In this document: positions 1 to 12,060 of the stretch, piece after piece
Layout: each line of letters begins with the position of its first letter
Position numbering within the stretch: position 1 is the first letter of the stretch
Origin: Caprella mutica
Lineage: Eukaryota; Arthropoda; Malacostraca; Amphipoda; Caprellidae
NCBI GenBank assembly: GCA_947561585.1
Contig: CANNZV010002592.1
Location: 74,311 to 138,310 of the forward strand
DNA: 64,000 bases
Reading direction: 5' to 3'
Notes under the pieces: model-generated
Seen by the model: the letters and a program-made list of their open reading frames with translations, nothing else
Databases searched by the model: none
What the model was told of the DNA's origin: nothing
Translations under genes and position numbers: made by a program

Positions 1-240
1 ATAAACTTTTCGCTCGTTGATTGAATATAATTAATTTTTCATTGAAAATTCAAAACAATTAAAGGCAACTATGATGAATAGTAATTTAGTTTTAAAATAT
101 AACTGTACTTTTAATTATGATCCCATTATATATAATATTAGAAAAAATAAAATGAAAATGTAAAATTTATTAAATTGATTAACATGTTTCAAAAGTTCCA
201 GGAATGAATTTCATGAGGTTCAATATTCATCAACCGAATT

Positions 241-392
241 GGGTAAGCTCCAAATTATTGAACGGTTTCAAGTTTTTCTTCATATAAGAAATATCTGTAC
301 CAATTAATATAAAGTTATAAAATAATTATTATACATAATTTTTTCTTACATAATCGAAAATGTGGAAGTGTTCGATAACTTGGAACTTATTT
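241..392. mobile_element. MITE, 'GTAAGTTCC' fold-back family
   Basis: Short non-coding element with imperfect terminal inverted repeats. The left end reads GTAAGCTCCAAATTATTGAA and the reverse complement of the right end reads ATAAGTTCCAAGTTATCGAA, followed on both sides by a GATTAT/GATCAT-type motif. The middle is AT-rich with no reading frame. The same terminal sequence recurs at least eight more times as paired ends and several times as single ends in this window, which is what identifies it as a mobile family. The best-preserved copy (31.36-31.53 kb) is flanked by TA, as expected of Tc1/mariner-mobilised MITEs. Confidence 0.7.
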
Positions 393-2103
393 ACACTGTA
401 TAACGAAATCATTTTTGAAATATATATACATTACAATTGATTTATCGGAGAAAACACATTTTCCCGATTAAGAGACTTGTAATCGGAACATTCTTTTTAA
501 AAGCTGATTACGATTTATAATTAATTAAGATTATTTCAATCATGAAAATAATGTCGGAGATGTTATAATTATATCTGTATAATGACGATTAACAATGTAT
601 GACGTCTGAATTTCACTGAATTTTATACCATTGAATATAAACTGAAATGACTATCTGCCATGCAGACGGAGATTAATTTCTTTCAATGACTATTGTACTA
701 CATATATATAGTATAAAAATTATGGTACTAAAATGTTAGGCGTTTGCATTAACAAAAATAATCCGTTCTACCTGACATGCGTCTCCTACAATGACCTCTT
801 TAAAATGTATGAATTAACAAACATTTTATTTGTCTACCAAGTAACTAGTCAAACATTAATTATATTCAGAGGTTATACAATTTACAATCAACAATATATG
901 TAATGTTTTTCATATTTTAGTGAAAAAAAGTGAAAAATTTGTGGAAAAATATCCTATAACTCAATCTTCCTTAGTCACTATAATAATTTAAAATAAAAAG
1001 ATGTACTATGGCTGATGCTATTTAGCAAATATTGATGTCTTGAAAGCAATAAAGCTTCTTATTTCTTTGGAAACTTTAATGGAAAAAGCTTCTCAGTTTT
1101 ATTAAAAATAAAATAACAAACGTACTCTCCAATTTTAAAATAAATATCAAAAGACTTGGCAAGGAAATTAAATGACAATATGATATTTATATTACTGTTA
1201 TTTATTAATATAAAATATATTTTGAAATATTATTTTGGGAGTGTTTTATATGTGATAAACGTAATAGTGTGATTCAGTTTGATTACAATATGGTGAAGTA
1301 AATTAAAATTGCGAAAACAACTATTCAAAATATATAAATATTAGCTTATCGTTATATACTGACTGTTGAATTAAAATATTTGAAATTAGAGAGAATTATT
1401 TCTATATATTATTATCTTTAAAAGAAAATTTAACTTAGTACCATCACATCAATTTATAGAGCAGTATCTACAGTTTAGAAACTAGAGGACTCTTTTCTCT
1501 TAAGGGACAATTTATTAATTAATTAAAGACATTTATTATATTATAGATATTACTATTTTCCGACATCTTTCATATTCAAAATGTCCAAGGTATATCTAAT
1601 TAAAATAGCCAATAATTAAAATTGAACTAATAAATATAATCCATTTAAATAATAGTTTTAAATTATGTAAAATTTCATCAATTGAACTTTTAAACAAAAA
1701 ACTCTATCCCAATTAAAAATTTTCTTCAACGTTTGTTTCAAAAAGTTTGATAGACTCTAGGTAAAAGGTCATGAAATGACATGAATCTCATTCAACTTTT
1801 AGCTGATGATAAAAAATAAGAGATTCAGTCAGATTCTAGTTATAAGAAAAATTTCTCCTCAATCTAATGTTACTTTTTTCCTAATTAATGTGAATATTTA
1901 AAAATCACATATTGGAAATTATCCTCCTTCATTGGAGTAACCAGAAACTTCTTATTTAACTCTATTAATTCCACATTATTTTAATTAGCTACCTACCTAC
2001 ATAAAATAAACAAGATTTTCACAACCAAAATTGAAACTCTAATATTATATATATATATATAATATCTATAATATATTAATAATAATATATATTATATTTT
2101 ATT
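393..2103. other. AT-rich intergenic DNA
   Basis: No open frame above about 60 codons, no RNA gene and no repeat family recognised. The last ~60 bases before the gap degrade into an (AT)n / TAATA low-complexity stretch. Confidence 0.6.
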
Positions 2104-2626
2104 NNNNNNNNNNNNNNNNNNNNNNNNNNNNNNNNNNNNNNNNNNNNNNNNNNNNNNNNNNNNNNNNNNNNNNNNNNNNNNNNNNNNNNNNNNNNNNNNN
2201 NNNNNNNNNNNNNNNNNNNNNNNNNNNNNNNNNNNNNNNNNNNNNNNNNNNNNNNNNNNNNNNNNNNNNNNNNNNNNNNNNNNNNNNNNNNNNNNNNNNN
2301 NNNNNNNNNNNNNNNNNNNNNNNNNNNNNNNNNNNNNNNNNNNNNNNNNNNNNNNNNNNNNNNNNNNNNNNNNNNNNNNNNNNNNNNNNNNNNNNNNNNN
2401 NNNNNNNNNNNNNNNNNNNNNNNNNNNNNNNNNNNNNNNNNNNNNNNNNNNNNNNNNNNNNNNNNNNNNNNNNNNNNNNNNNNNNNNNNNNNNNNNNNNN
2501 NNNNNNNNNNNNNNNNNNNNNNNNNNNNNNNNNNNNNNNNNNNNNNNNNNNNNNNNNNNNNNNNNNNNNNNNNNNNNNNNNNNNNNNNNNNNNNNNNNNN
2601 NNNNNNNNNNNNNNNNNNNNNNNNNN
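2104..2626. other. Assembly gap (523 N)
   Basis: Run of unknown bases. The left flank is an AT dinucleotide and TAATA microsatellite, which probably caused the assembly break. The real gap length may differ from the N count. Confidence 0.98.
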
Positions 2627-3442
2627 CTCCTAATTAATTAAAATAATTTCCATTCATTCATTAACCCTGACACGAACCACCGAGCTGAGGTTGGTTTGAA
2701 ATTTTGATGCATATTTAGAAAATTAATTAACTTGATAGGCTAAACCTCCGTGACTTTCATTCTCTATGAAGTATTTAAGTATCATATGAATATCAATGAA
2801 AATAATGCAACATATTTTTATCTATGTATCTAGTCCTATTTTTGTTTTGATCAGGTGTGCCTCTGGAGCACTGGTGAGGAATAACCGCTGATGTATTTTA
2901 CATTTTGAGTCACACTAGCAGCGTCAATTTTGCAGATCTACGCATGGCAATAATATTTTATAAATCTAAATAAAAACGATGTTATGTTGCATCATTTTCA
3001 TTGATTGCACATAAGACGTCCACACTAACAAAATCCCGGATTCCAATAATTCAAGTTAAGGTTTTTACAAGTTTAAGTTCAAGTTGAGTTTAAAAAGTTA
3101 AAAAGGTTTAAATCTATCTTCCCTCTGGTCCAACACTCTCAGAACTACACAAAACGAATTGTTTTAGATAATTGAACACCATTATATTGTTCAGTATATT
3201 TATGCAAAACGCTTCTCACAGTTTCTTTACATAGATATTAAACATTGTCTCTTTAAATTTATATTTTAATCATTCTTTCAACGTAAGAAACATAAGATCG
3301 ATTGATTATTTACATATTTGAGATACAGATGTACAGACTAAAGTCATGATACATTGCATTACGCTCAATATTCAACAGTATTCTTTATTACAATTGAAAA
3401 TGAGAATTTATTGAAAACCTGATGATACAAAGGGAGAAAATT
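2627..3442. other. Intergenic DNA, nothing recognised
   Basis: AT-rich sequence with a few slightly GC-richer patches (around 2,850-2,950). No frame, RNA or repeat family can be supported. It starts near a TTAACCCT string that resembles a piggyBac end, but no matching inverted end was found. Confidence 0.5.
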
Positions 3443-3616
3443 CTAATTTTCTTGCAATTGTGCATGTATCACTGAAACACGAAGACCATATCCTCTTCCC
3501 AGAGCTTGTGATGTTCTTATTTGTATTCTTCTGTTGTTTAACAGCTTGTCCATTGCCTGTCTATCTCCGTTCAGATTATGAATTGCTCTTTTAGGTCTGA
3601 GGACAATTTTTACCAT
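3443..3616 (-). CDS. Small unrecognised ORF, possible exon or gene fragment
   Basis: A 57-codon ATG-to-stop frame on the minus strand, with an in-frame stop just upstream. The product is basic and rich in Arg/Asn/Gln; its middle reads DKLLNNRRIQIRTSQALGRG. The coding stretch is clearly less AT-rich than its surroundings, and the weakly repetitive Arg/Gly character recalls RNA-binding or RGG-type tails, but no family can be named. It has no neighbouring gene and no visible promoter. It may be a lone exon, a decayed gene or transposon fragment, or a chance frame. Confidence 0.2.
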   Translation of the reverse strand: MVKIVLRPKRAIHNLNGDRQAMDKLLNNRRIQIRTSQALGRGYGLRVSVIHAQLQEN

Positions 3617-5640
3617 GGTAAGGTAAAAAAATACAGGAGATTTACGTTAGTCTCATTATTCCAGAGCTTTAGGGGGATTTGGAAAATCTAGATCTATGCC
3701 CGTTAATTTGTGAGGATTCAGAATTTTGGAGACAATCTTCACTTGTTAGGCGCTAATTTGACACCTGACCCTATGAGCGATGGTCTTTCTGGCTGGTTTT
3801 ATAAGGTTGTGATAACTATTATGACCACAAATAAAAAATCACTGCGATAGTTATATAATTGAAAAACAATAATTATATTACGTCAAATTTTACTCCAATA
3901 GCTGTCTGTTAAATAACAGTTATTGTCATATACAATCTATTAAGTTATATATTCCGCAAATAGTTTAGGAAAAACAAATAACATTTTTTTTATTAGGTCA
4001 AAAGTAAGTTACAAATTTTTATTAGAAATGTTTTAACAATTTATTAACTTCAAAGATTTATTCTTAAATTCCAGTCGCAACCATAGAAAGGATGAAATTG
4101 AAACAAGAAATTGAAAAGACGATCAGTTTGTAGAAATATGTATTGCAAAAAGTTCATACCATGAATTATAGTCTTTGGAATGGACAATTCTATTTCAAAC
4201 TAAATACAAGTTGAACTTTTTTGATTGGTTTTCGGATGAAAGGCGAACAATTGAAGATATTTACGAGACGATGCAGCACAGAAACAAAAACTATTGTTGG
4301 TTGAGCATTTCAATATGAACTGTTAAATCATATTTACACACACCTGAGAAAAATGAGAAATTTGAAATGTCAGTAGTTTAGAAGCAATACTTTGAGTGAA
4401 ATATTACTGTTCACTTCATCTAATAATATAGAAGGATTCATTAAATAGGAAAAAATAAAAGGTTTCGATATGATATTTATAATTGTTTTTATCCCGAATG
4501 ATGATATTGAGAGATATTAATGATTGAAAGATGACTTATTTCCAAAGCATGAAATACAAGTCATTTTATTCCAATTTTTTCTATGAAACCCTGCGCCTGT
4601 ATGTAGCAGAGTAGAGGTTTTCACTGATACTTACTCGTTATTATAATTAGAGATAGAGTTGGAATTCCAAGATAGAGAGAGTTGGAATTATTGTGGAAAT
4701 AAATGATGGGATTAGATTATATTTAAATTCTCCAGTACTTTAATGATTGTAGAGTCCAAGGGAAAAGGTCGACATGGAAACAATTAAAATAACCTAATAT
4801 AATTATGTTTATATATTCATTTATATTTCCTTCATTGAATGTATACCTGCGGAATGCTCAATTTTATATATGGACTGAATCATAACAGCTAAATGAGTTT
4901 TATAGATGGGCAATAGAAAATCATATCGGGACTCTTATAACCTTCAATGGCTCCCCATTTTTGAATTACGATATGCTCTCTACTTCCTTGATATAGAAAA
5001 TAAATCTACCATAAAATGGCGACGAAGGATTTTTTCACCAACATATATCATGTCTTCCCGCCCATGCAGTAATTCATAAAATATTGAGTCTCCAGGGTTC
5101 ATGGAAGGAATACAATTTTATCTCCGTTCGTCCGAAAGATTTTCATATGCCTGATATTTCTGAAAGATTATTCGTGGTTGATATTGAATTGTGTCTTCAA
5201 AAAATATTAGCGATTCCCAATAATTCATTTAATAAAAAATCAAATGTACTCATGAAACAGTTTAAATATTTTGAAACATCTTATTTAATATTTTGTATAG
5301 TATATACAGTAAGATTAAAAAACGTGGTTACGAAATTAAAATTGCCATCCCTTTAATAACAGGAACCGCCGTAATTTCATGTGGCCTTCTTTGGCTAATG
5401 CAGATTATTGGCACCTAGAACCACATTTTCATATATTTTAATATTAATAATATTTTTGATACGGGATGATCATAAGTAAAGAGAACTGCAATTTGTGCAA
5501 CATATGTAATTGTTAAAGGATATTGAAATAGGTAGCTATTTTAAGCTACCTAGTAGCTATTTACTTAAGTTTAGTATAGAAACAGTTGCAAAATCTAAAG
5601 TAAAACAAAACAAATATAAAGTAGACAAAATGTAAGAGAG
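3617..5640. other. Intergenic DNA
   Basis: AT-rich. A 90-codon frame at 5,084-5,356 (+) has ordinary AT-rich composition and no recognisable motif, so it is treated as chance. Nothing else found. Confidence 0.5.
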
Positions 5641-5644
5641 ATTC

Positions 5645-5720
5645 AAGTGTCCGAATGCTCCTTCCTAGAGGGAGACTTTGGACAAGCTGTGATCGAGGAT
5701 GATTCGGACACCATAAAAAT
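5645..5720. repeat. Imperfect inverted repeat with TGTCCGAATGCTCC motif
   Basis: Begins GTGTCCGAATGCTCC and ends GGATGATTCGGACACC, so its ends are imperfect reverse complements. The motif TGTCCGAATGCTCC recurs at about 6,759-6,775, and related TCCGA(A/T) strings lie at 6,340-6,430. This may be a decayed short transposable element or minisatellite. No coding potential. Confidence 0.35.
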
Positions 5721-8569
5721 GGTTAAAACACTGGAATTTTGGGTAGTTAAACGATAGGATTGAATTCAGATCTACTAATTTAATTGAAATAAACCATAAT
5801 GACTTGTTATTCACAGTAATAATTCATCGTATTTGAAATTTTATCATAATAATATTATTGTAATGATTGAACATTTTCTCCAACAGAATATAGATAGCCC
5901 ATGAGTAATCACTGTGAAATTATCCTTTTATTTAATAGCTATATATCATAAACAAATTGTATAACTATATTTCCTTTTAGTTTGGGTGTAACTATTTCCT
6001 TTTTCTTGGAATTCACCAAAATTGGTAAATTACATCTTAAATATTTCATCGGAGGTATACTACATAAGAGTAAATCTTGTTACACCTCAAATTTCAGCAG
6101 CTTTTCCGACAGATAAACCTTATTGAAATTCATCAACGGGTTTTTGAATACCTTCTGCATTACTGCCTCTATCAGTTTCCCTTTTATAATGAAAAGGCAT
6201 GAATACGATCGTCAAACTGTCAAACAAAAACACTAATATTAAAAGTTGCAACTAATCTTATAAACGAATGCTATGTCAATTAAAATAATTAACTTCAAGT
6301 TCAGAATGTCCTTTTTCATAAGAATTACTTCAACAAATTGTAATTGTGAACTGAATCGGATACAGAGGGAAGGTTTGGACACCGTCCGAACCAACCTCAA
6401 CAGAAGTGTCCGATTCTTCCCAAATGACACTTCAAAATTAAAAACATCACCATTTCACTAATTTCATTTGTATTATTTTTTTAACACACCAAACAAAACA
6501 TAAAATATTGATATAATTTATACCTTTGAGATTGAGAATCAGTTTCGTATTCATATAGTCCACACACGATCTAATTGAATCACGATAAATTACATCAATA
6601 TTGAAGAAAGCAGTAAATTACCCCTCAGGAGCGAAATACTACATCTCCGCATTGGATCTTTCAAATAGCTGACGGTTAAAACGTCGCACACATTCAGTTG
6701 CAATGAGCGGTAGTTCCAACAATTATAAACATGTTTAAACGAGTTGTCCGAACCATCCCTCTGTCCGAATGCTCCCGGTTCTCCCCTACATCATTTTACA
6801 AATATAAATCACAAGAAACAATTCAATCGGTTGAATCTGAGCTTCTTGAAGGCCATTAAGCAATTACTCAATGTCCAAAAACTTTCCCCAGTCATTTCCC
6901 CAGTAGTGAGGCATCATTCCGCATCAATCATATTCGATTTAGAATTTCTTCATAAATATATTGCAGTTGCGGAATTCTTAAAATCATGCTAATTTTCGAA
7001 GATTAAACCTACTCTATTAATAAGCAAGGTTTGAAAAAAAAGAGGAGTATGATAGCAAAGAAAAATGTGGTTAGAGCTAGAAAAGCCCTGCTTTAGACAA
7101 AGAAACCAGACGAAAATCCGGTGGCTCTTATTGAAGTTATGGCACTTTTTAATTTTGTTCCTGGTTTTTTCACACATATATAAGGTATAAATAAAGTTTA
7201 GATTTATTTATTAATAGACGCATTTTGCTAATTTTTTATTTGATATTAACTTATACAAAACTACAATTAACTACAACATCGTTATTAATTAACTATATCA
7301 GGTTTTAATTGGAGAAAGAGTAGAGAAAATTTAAAGAAATAATTTCTATAAATTCTAAATTCTCAAGGTCATGAATAAATAGTACCTAGAGTGATTAAGT
7401 AAATAAATTGAAAATTAAATATTTATGCAATAATGTTATTTTACTGATATTTATATTCGAATTTACACTCTTTTTAGTATCTGTGCTGATCACTTTTACA
7501 TGCGCATGTGTCATTCACTGAATTTTTATTGTAATACGAAGTAATACATATTGCTAACGAAGGATGTACTAACAAATATAAAATGGGAATTAACTGTAAT
7601 ATTTTATACTGAGAATGCTGTCATGAATAATACATTAATTACCGACATAGTGGCAATTCATTGTAATACACAATCAAAATAATCATAAATTTCATAATAT
7701 ATATGAACCTTTATTCAAATTACATTTAAAATGAGTAGCAGCATCAATTATACATAGTAATTACATTATGCCGTTAAATTCACAGATAATTTTCAGGTTT
7801 AAAAACGAAGGTCAGTATATATTTCTGCCTGATTCCGATAGCTCTAATTAAAATTAACTCCCCATCCCCTCTCCATTGAAACGAATTATCCCTTAACTAT
7901 CTGAAAACATTTAAACTTCTGCTACTCCGGCACATGAATTAAAGACGAGTTAGTTTTGTGTATAAGGATATTCAGGCAAATATCCTACACGCATGTGACT
8001 TAATCCACTTAATCACTTATTCCACGTGAATAAACACCTGTTATATTAACCTAAGCTATGCGCATTGAAGCAAATCGGAGTGAAAATAGACTGCAAAACA
8101 CGACAGTTAAAATTGTCAATCGCTAAATTACCACTTCAAAATTTGTCTTTTTCACATTTCAAACATTATTATTTCGTGAATTGAGACCAAACGCTTTTGA
8201 AAGTGATTATCTATTAACAATTTTATGACATATTAGCCTGAAAATACATTAAAAAAAACATTAATCCTGAGAATAACACAAAATGTCTGCTACCGAGTTA
8301 ATCAGTTATAGGAATTTGATTATTTCTATATTTGATATTCATTGGTATGAGATATATTTAAACATCCTTAGCTGGCTTATCTAGTTGTTAAAGTACGATA
8401 TATACCTTAAGTGGAACTTTATTTGCACCCAAACTGTAAATTTACTAACATTAAATTTCACATGCATAGAGTACAAGAGATTTAATGCTGAATAATATAT
8501 TCTACTCATTAAATACAGCAACTATTGCTGCTTGCATCCAAATATATGACGTCATTCATTCGTTATTCA
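5721..8569. other. Intergenic DNA with scattered TCCGAA-type motifs
   Basis: Several 60-80 codon frames exist here (6.2-7.2 kb), but they overlap on both strands and look like AT-rich chance frames. Apart from the TCCGAATGCTCC-like strings at 6.34-6.43 and 6.74-6.79 kb, nothing is recognised. Confidence 0.45.
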
Positions 8570-8672
8570 GTCACTTCTGCAGTCATCACAGTGCCTGACA
8601 ATAGAAGACTAATGACAGAGATAGAGGCGCTACTGTCTTACTAGGAGGTGCTAACAGAGAAATTGAAGATGT
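8570..8672 (+). repeat. ~100 bp dispersed repeat, copy 1
   Basis: Nearly identical, in inverted orientation, to 36,284-36,386. Only about four differences are visible across ~103 bases, including one single-base indel. It is markedly less AT-rich than its surroundings. It contains a short ATG frame (MTEIEALLSY) ending in TAG, conserved in the other copy except for one change (GACAGAG versus GGCAGAG). No terminal inverted repeats or A-tail were noticed. It could be a SINE-like unit, part of a larger element, or a duplicated conserved non-coding element. Confidence 0.7.
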
Positions 8673-8733
8673 GGAGATGGACACCAAAAAAATTATTGTA
8701 TTAAAACATTGTAACTAAATATCAAAAAACATG

Positions 8734-9096
8734 TCAGATAGGAACAACTAAAAATTTTTTACAAGAAATCATAGTTGAAAATGGAAATTTGTGATAAAAT
8801 TCTGGTGTATAATCCTCCATTGTAAAGAGGTTGGACAAATCTTCTCTAAATTCATTGAAACCACCATTAACTTCAACCTCATTATTTAATATTTGGATAA
8901 TCTCTGATTTATTAGATGATAACGTATTTCGATCATGTAAAATATATACAATAATATTTATTAAATTCAATTTAAATTGATACCCACTATACATGCAGAT
9001 ATCATTAATACTAATTGAAATAAAAAAATAAAAGTAACCATCATTGTTTATCGCAAAAATTCTGACATTAATGGAAAGATTGATAATTATAATCAC
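8734..9096 (-). CDS. Hypothetical 120-codon ORF, doubtful
   Basis: ATG-to-stop frame of 120 codons, the longest non-transposon frame in the first 13 kb. The N-terminal third is AT-rich and Ile-heavy, as chance frames are here. The C-terminal part is more protein-like, with acidic stretches such as NEFREDLSNLF. There is a faint similarity to OTU-type cysteine protease folds: a DG-x-FxFFISISI segment followed by a YQFKL...VYIL helix-like segment. The position where that family has its catalytic Cys holds Tyr, so at best this would be a dead relic. No neighbour or splice context supports it. Confidence 0.2.
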   Translation of the reverse strand: MIIIINLSINVRIFAINNDGYFYFFISISINDICMYSGYQFKLNLINIIVYILHDRNTLSSNKSEIIQILNNEVEVNGGFNEFREDLSNLFTMEDYTPEFYHKFPFSTMISCKKFLVVPI

Positions 9097-10870
9097 AGTT
9101 CTCTATTTATGCTTGGAATTGTGGATTTTTTTTTAGATATTTAGTGATGGAAAATGAAGAAAAAATGTAATTGCACACCTTGATCCACTGCAAAATTACA
9201 ATGTTTCATAAAAAACAAATTTTGAAACTATGTCATGAAATTATTGGAACACAGAATAAAATCCATTATCTGATGTCAATATAATTGGTTGCTCGTTTCA
9301 AATCTTCTGTCCATTTCATCAGATCCAATGAAGACTGATGGGGTTGGGGTTGTCCAATCATGGAAAACAATGGAGACCGAGAAGATATCGTGTCACGCAA
9401 TGAAAAATATCGCGCTATTAACATTAGAAATGGAACAATTGAAATGATTTTAATTTGACAAATAGATTTTTAATTGCATTTCACTATCCCAGCAAATATA
9501 TTTACAATATATTTATTACAGACTAAGTGAGTTCTGCCACTACACTCTAATGCTGGAGGCATTGAAAATTCACTATTTATAAGACTAACTAGTATAGGGT
9601 AATAACATAATACTTTTACATAGCTCCCTCTTTTCCCAAAATCTATTTTGTCTTATAAAAACGAGGTTGATTTTGGTTTTAATTTTCTCAATCATAACTC
9701 AATTCAGTTTATTTTAATTCTTAAACTGGTTAGAGAATGATTATTAAAATTTTCAATATCGATTTCCATGAAATGTAATTTAAGTAGCAAGATTTGATTA
9801 CTTTGATCTCCAAAAGCTAAATATGGTTATTTATTGATATTATAAGATTAAACACATTAAGCACAACAAATGAGATTAAATAAAATCTCAATTTAGTAAG
9901 CAACATCAGTAATTAAGAATGCATCAAAATAATATATTTTTATAAGCAAAGATACTTAAAATTTTGACACTAAAACTATATATTGTAACTAAAAGAGTCT
10001 TATGTGATTACTCTGTACTAGTTACTAGTTAGTCATATTGATCTTCTCAATGCCATCAGTATTAGAGTGTAGAGAGCAGTTACAGCACTCACATTGTATG
10101 TAATATGTTTTTTGAAGTTACATTTAAGGGTAAGTTTAAGGGTAAGGTCCCATCTCTATCGATATTGTATATAATCCTGTGTAGTCTATTTAGAAATACA
10201 GTACAAGTACCCTATTTGTATAGGCTAGAGGCTAAATTATATTATTTATCTATGTACAAGATAAATCTTTCAGGGGTAGTAGTCTCATAAAATATATTAG
10301 TAGTTCAACTAGTTTCGTAAAATATATCATTTAATAAATAATTCGGTTTCAAGCACTTATTTTGTATTAAATTCCAAATTAAAAAAAATACGAAATTAAT
10401 TTTTTTTACAATATTAGTTTTGTCATAAATGTCATAAAAATGAAACAAATTCCAGAAAAAGTGAGTTGCTTAGAGATATTTCGCAGTGCCACTCTTCATA
10501 AACAATGAGAAGAAATTTTTTGTCACATTGCTGGGTAAAATGAATTATTTTTAACTTGAATTGCAGCACAAATCTTCATAAACGGAAAGTTTCTTTCTTC
10601 TTCGCTGCCCAACAGAATCATAGTTCACATTTTTACAATGAGATTACTCTATCAAACTGTCAGGCTATTAGTGTTTCAACAAATAATGGAACAATAAATT
10701 CTCACATAATACCTTGTTCACGAGCTCACATTATACACTACTAAGGAGATTTATGGAATTACTCTGTCTAGCACGTAACTACATTTTCATAAGTTGTGGA
10801 ATTTATTCTTTTTACATCATCATAACAGTTTTACAGAGAGTAATAAATAGAAACAATCACAATAAAACCA
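9097..10870. other. Intergenic DNA
   Basis: AT-rich; 60-odd codon frames at 10.1 and 10.6 kb are not credible genes. No repeat family recognised. Confidence 0.5.
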
Positions 10871-11398
10871 GTGAATAATCTTACAAAGAACTCGTAATTA
10901 TTACTTGTGCAACAATTTTTAATTATCTGTGCAACAAGTGATACATTTCTTATCCAATAAGTGAGCAATTAATAGTGCAACAAATGAATAATATTGCTTG
11001 TACAAGTCGTGATTAATTAATTGTGCAACAAGTGAATAATTACTTGATCAACAAGTGAATAATCAAGTGTGAAACAAGTGAATAATGTTGTCCGTAAAAG
11101 TCGTGAATAATTACTTGATCAACAAGTGAATAATTAAGTGTGAAACAAGTGAATAATGTTGTCTGTAAAAGTCGTGAATAATAACTTGATCAACAAGTGA
11201 ATAATTAAGTGTGAAACAAGTGAACAATGTTTTCTGTAAAAGTCGTGAATAATTACTTGATCAACAAGTGAATAATCAAGTGTGAAACAAGTGAATAATG
11301 TTGTCTGTAAAAGTCGTGAAAAATAGCTTGTTCAACAAACGAATAATTTCTTTAAAAGTCGTTAATAATTGCTGGTTCTACTCGTGAATAATTAATTG
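10871..11398. repeat. 71 bp higher-order tandem repeat
   Basis: The phrase CTTGATCAACAAG starts at 11,043, 11,114, 11,185 and 11,256, an exact period of 71 bp. Each 71 bp unit is made of three related subunits of 23-25 bp, each beginning GTGAATAAT and ending in (C)AAG or AAGTCG. The flanks (10.87-11.03 and 11.32-11.40 kb) carry diverged single subunits. This is a satellite array with higher-order organisation, homogenised in the middle and degenerate at the edges. No coding role is evident. Confidence 0.88.
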
Positions 11399-11689
11399 CG
11401 GACACTGGCTACGGAAAGTTACTTATAATCAATGATACAAAGTATTGATTCGCTAGTTGTTTAATTGAAATTAACTCTAAACTTCAAATGAATAATCTTC
11501 GTGTTGCAACATATAATTCATTGAAGTTATCTTCCTTCTAGTTTTTGATATATTTAACTTAAGATATAATTTCATTCAAAGTAGATTTCACATAATATCA
11601 CTATAAGTTCTCATTCAAACATTCTTAGTTCAACAAGAAGAAAGATAATCCAAAGAAAGTATAACATTCAAGAGTGTGAAAACCCAATC

Positions 11690-12060
11690 TAAAATGTCTC
11701 TAAGATTTCATCCGCAGCTAAATGGATAAATTATGCAAAGTCGAAACCAAATACAGGATTGGCAAGGAAATAGCACAATATTCCATCGAATATGACCACC
11801 ATTAGAATACGGAAGGAAGATGGCTCCAAAGCAGCTGCTGGAGATGCCCAAGAGCGACTGTTATCATCACTTTCCCATCTTATGCAAACAAGATTTGGTG
11901 CACCATCAACAATAAGAGCCTGGCGAATTTATTGGACCTGAAACCCGAATATTCCATGCGATCAAAATCCCTTGTGGTACATCTGAGACTCATACTTTAT
12001 TCTACCGGATATCGAATTTGTGGGTATGTCAAAAAGAATTTATTTGTTTGGATATTGGAA
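11690..12060 (+). other. GC-richer island, possible decayed coding fragment
   Basis: Less AT-rich than its surroundings. One frame is open for ~44 codons (includes GDAQERLLSSLSHLMQTRFG); after its stop, a second frame is open for ~46 codons (includes LKPEYSMRSKSLVVHLRLIL). This looks like one coding stretch with a frameshift, or two unrelated chance frames. A GTATGT string at about 12,023 could serve as a splice donor. No family recognised. Confidence 0.2.

Noticed and set aside
2660..2690. TTAACCCT start of a second piggyBac-like end
   Set aside because: No inverse counterpart nearby; the assembly gap prevents checking the left side.
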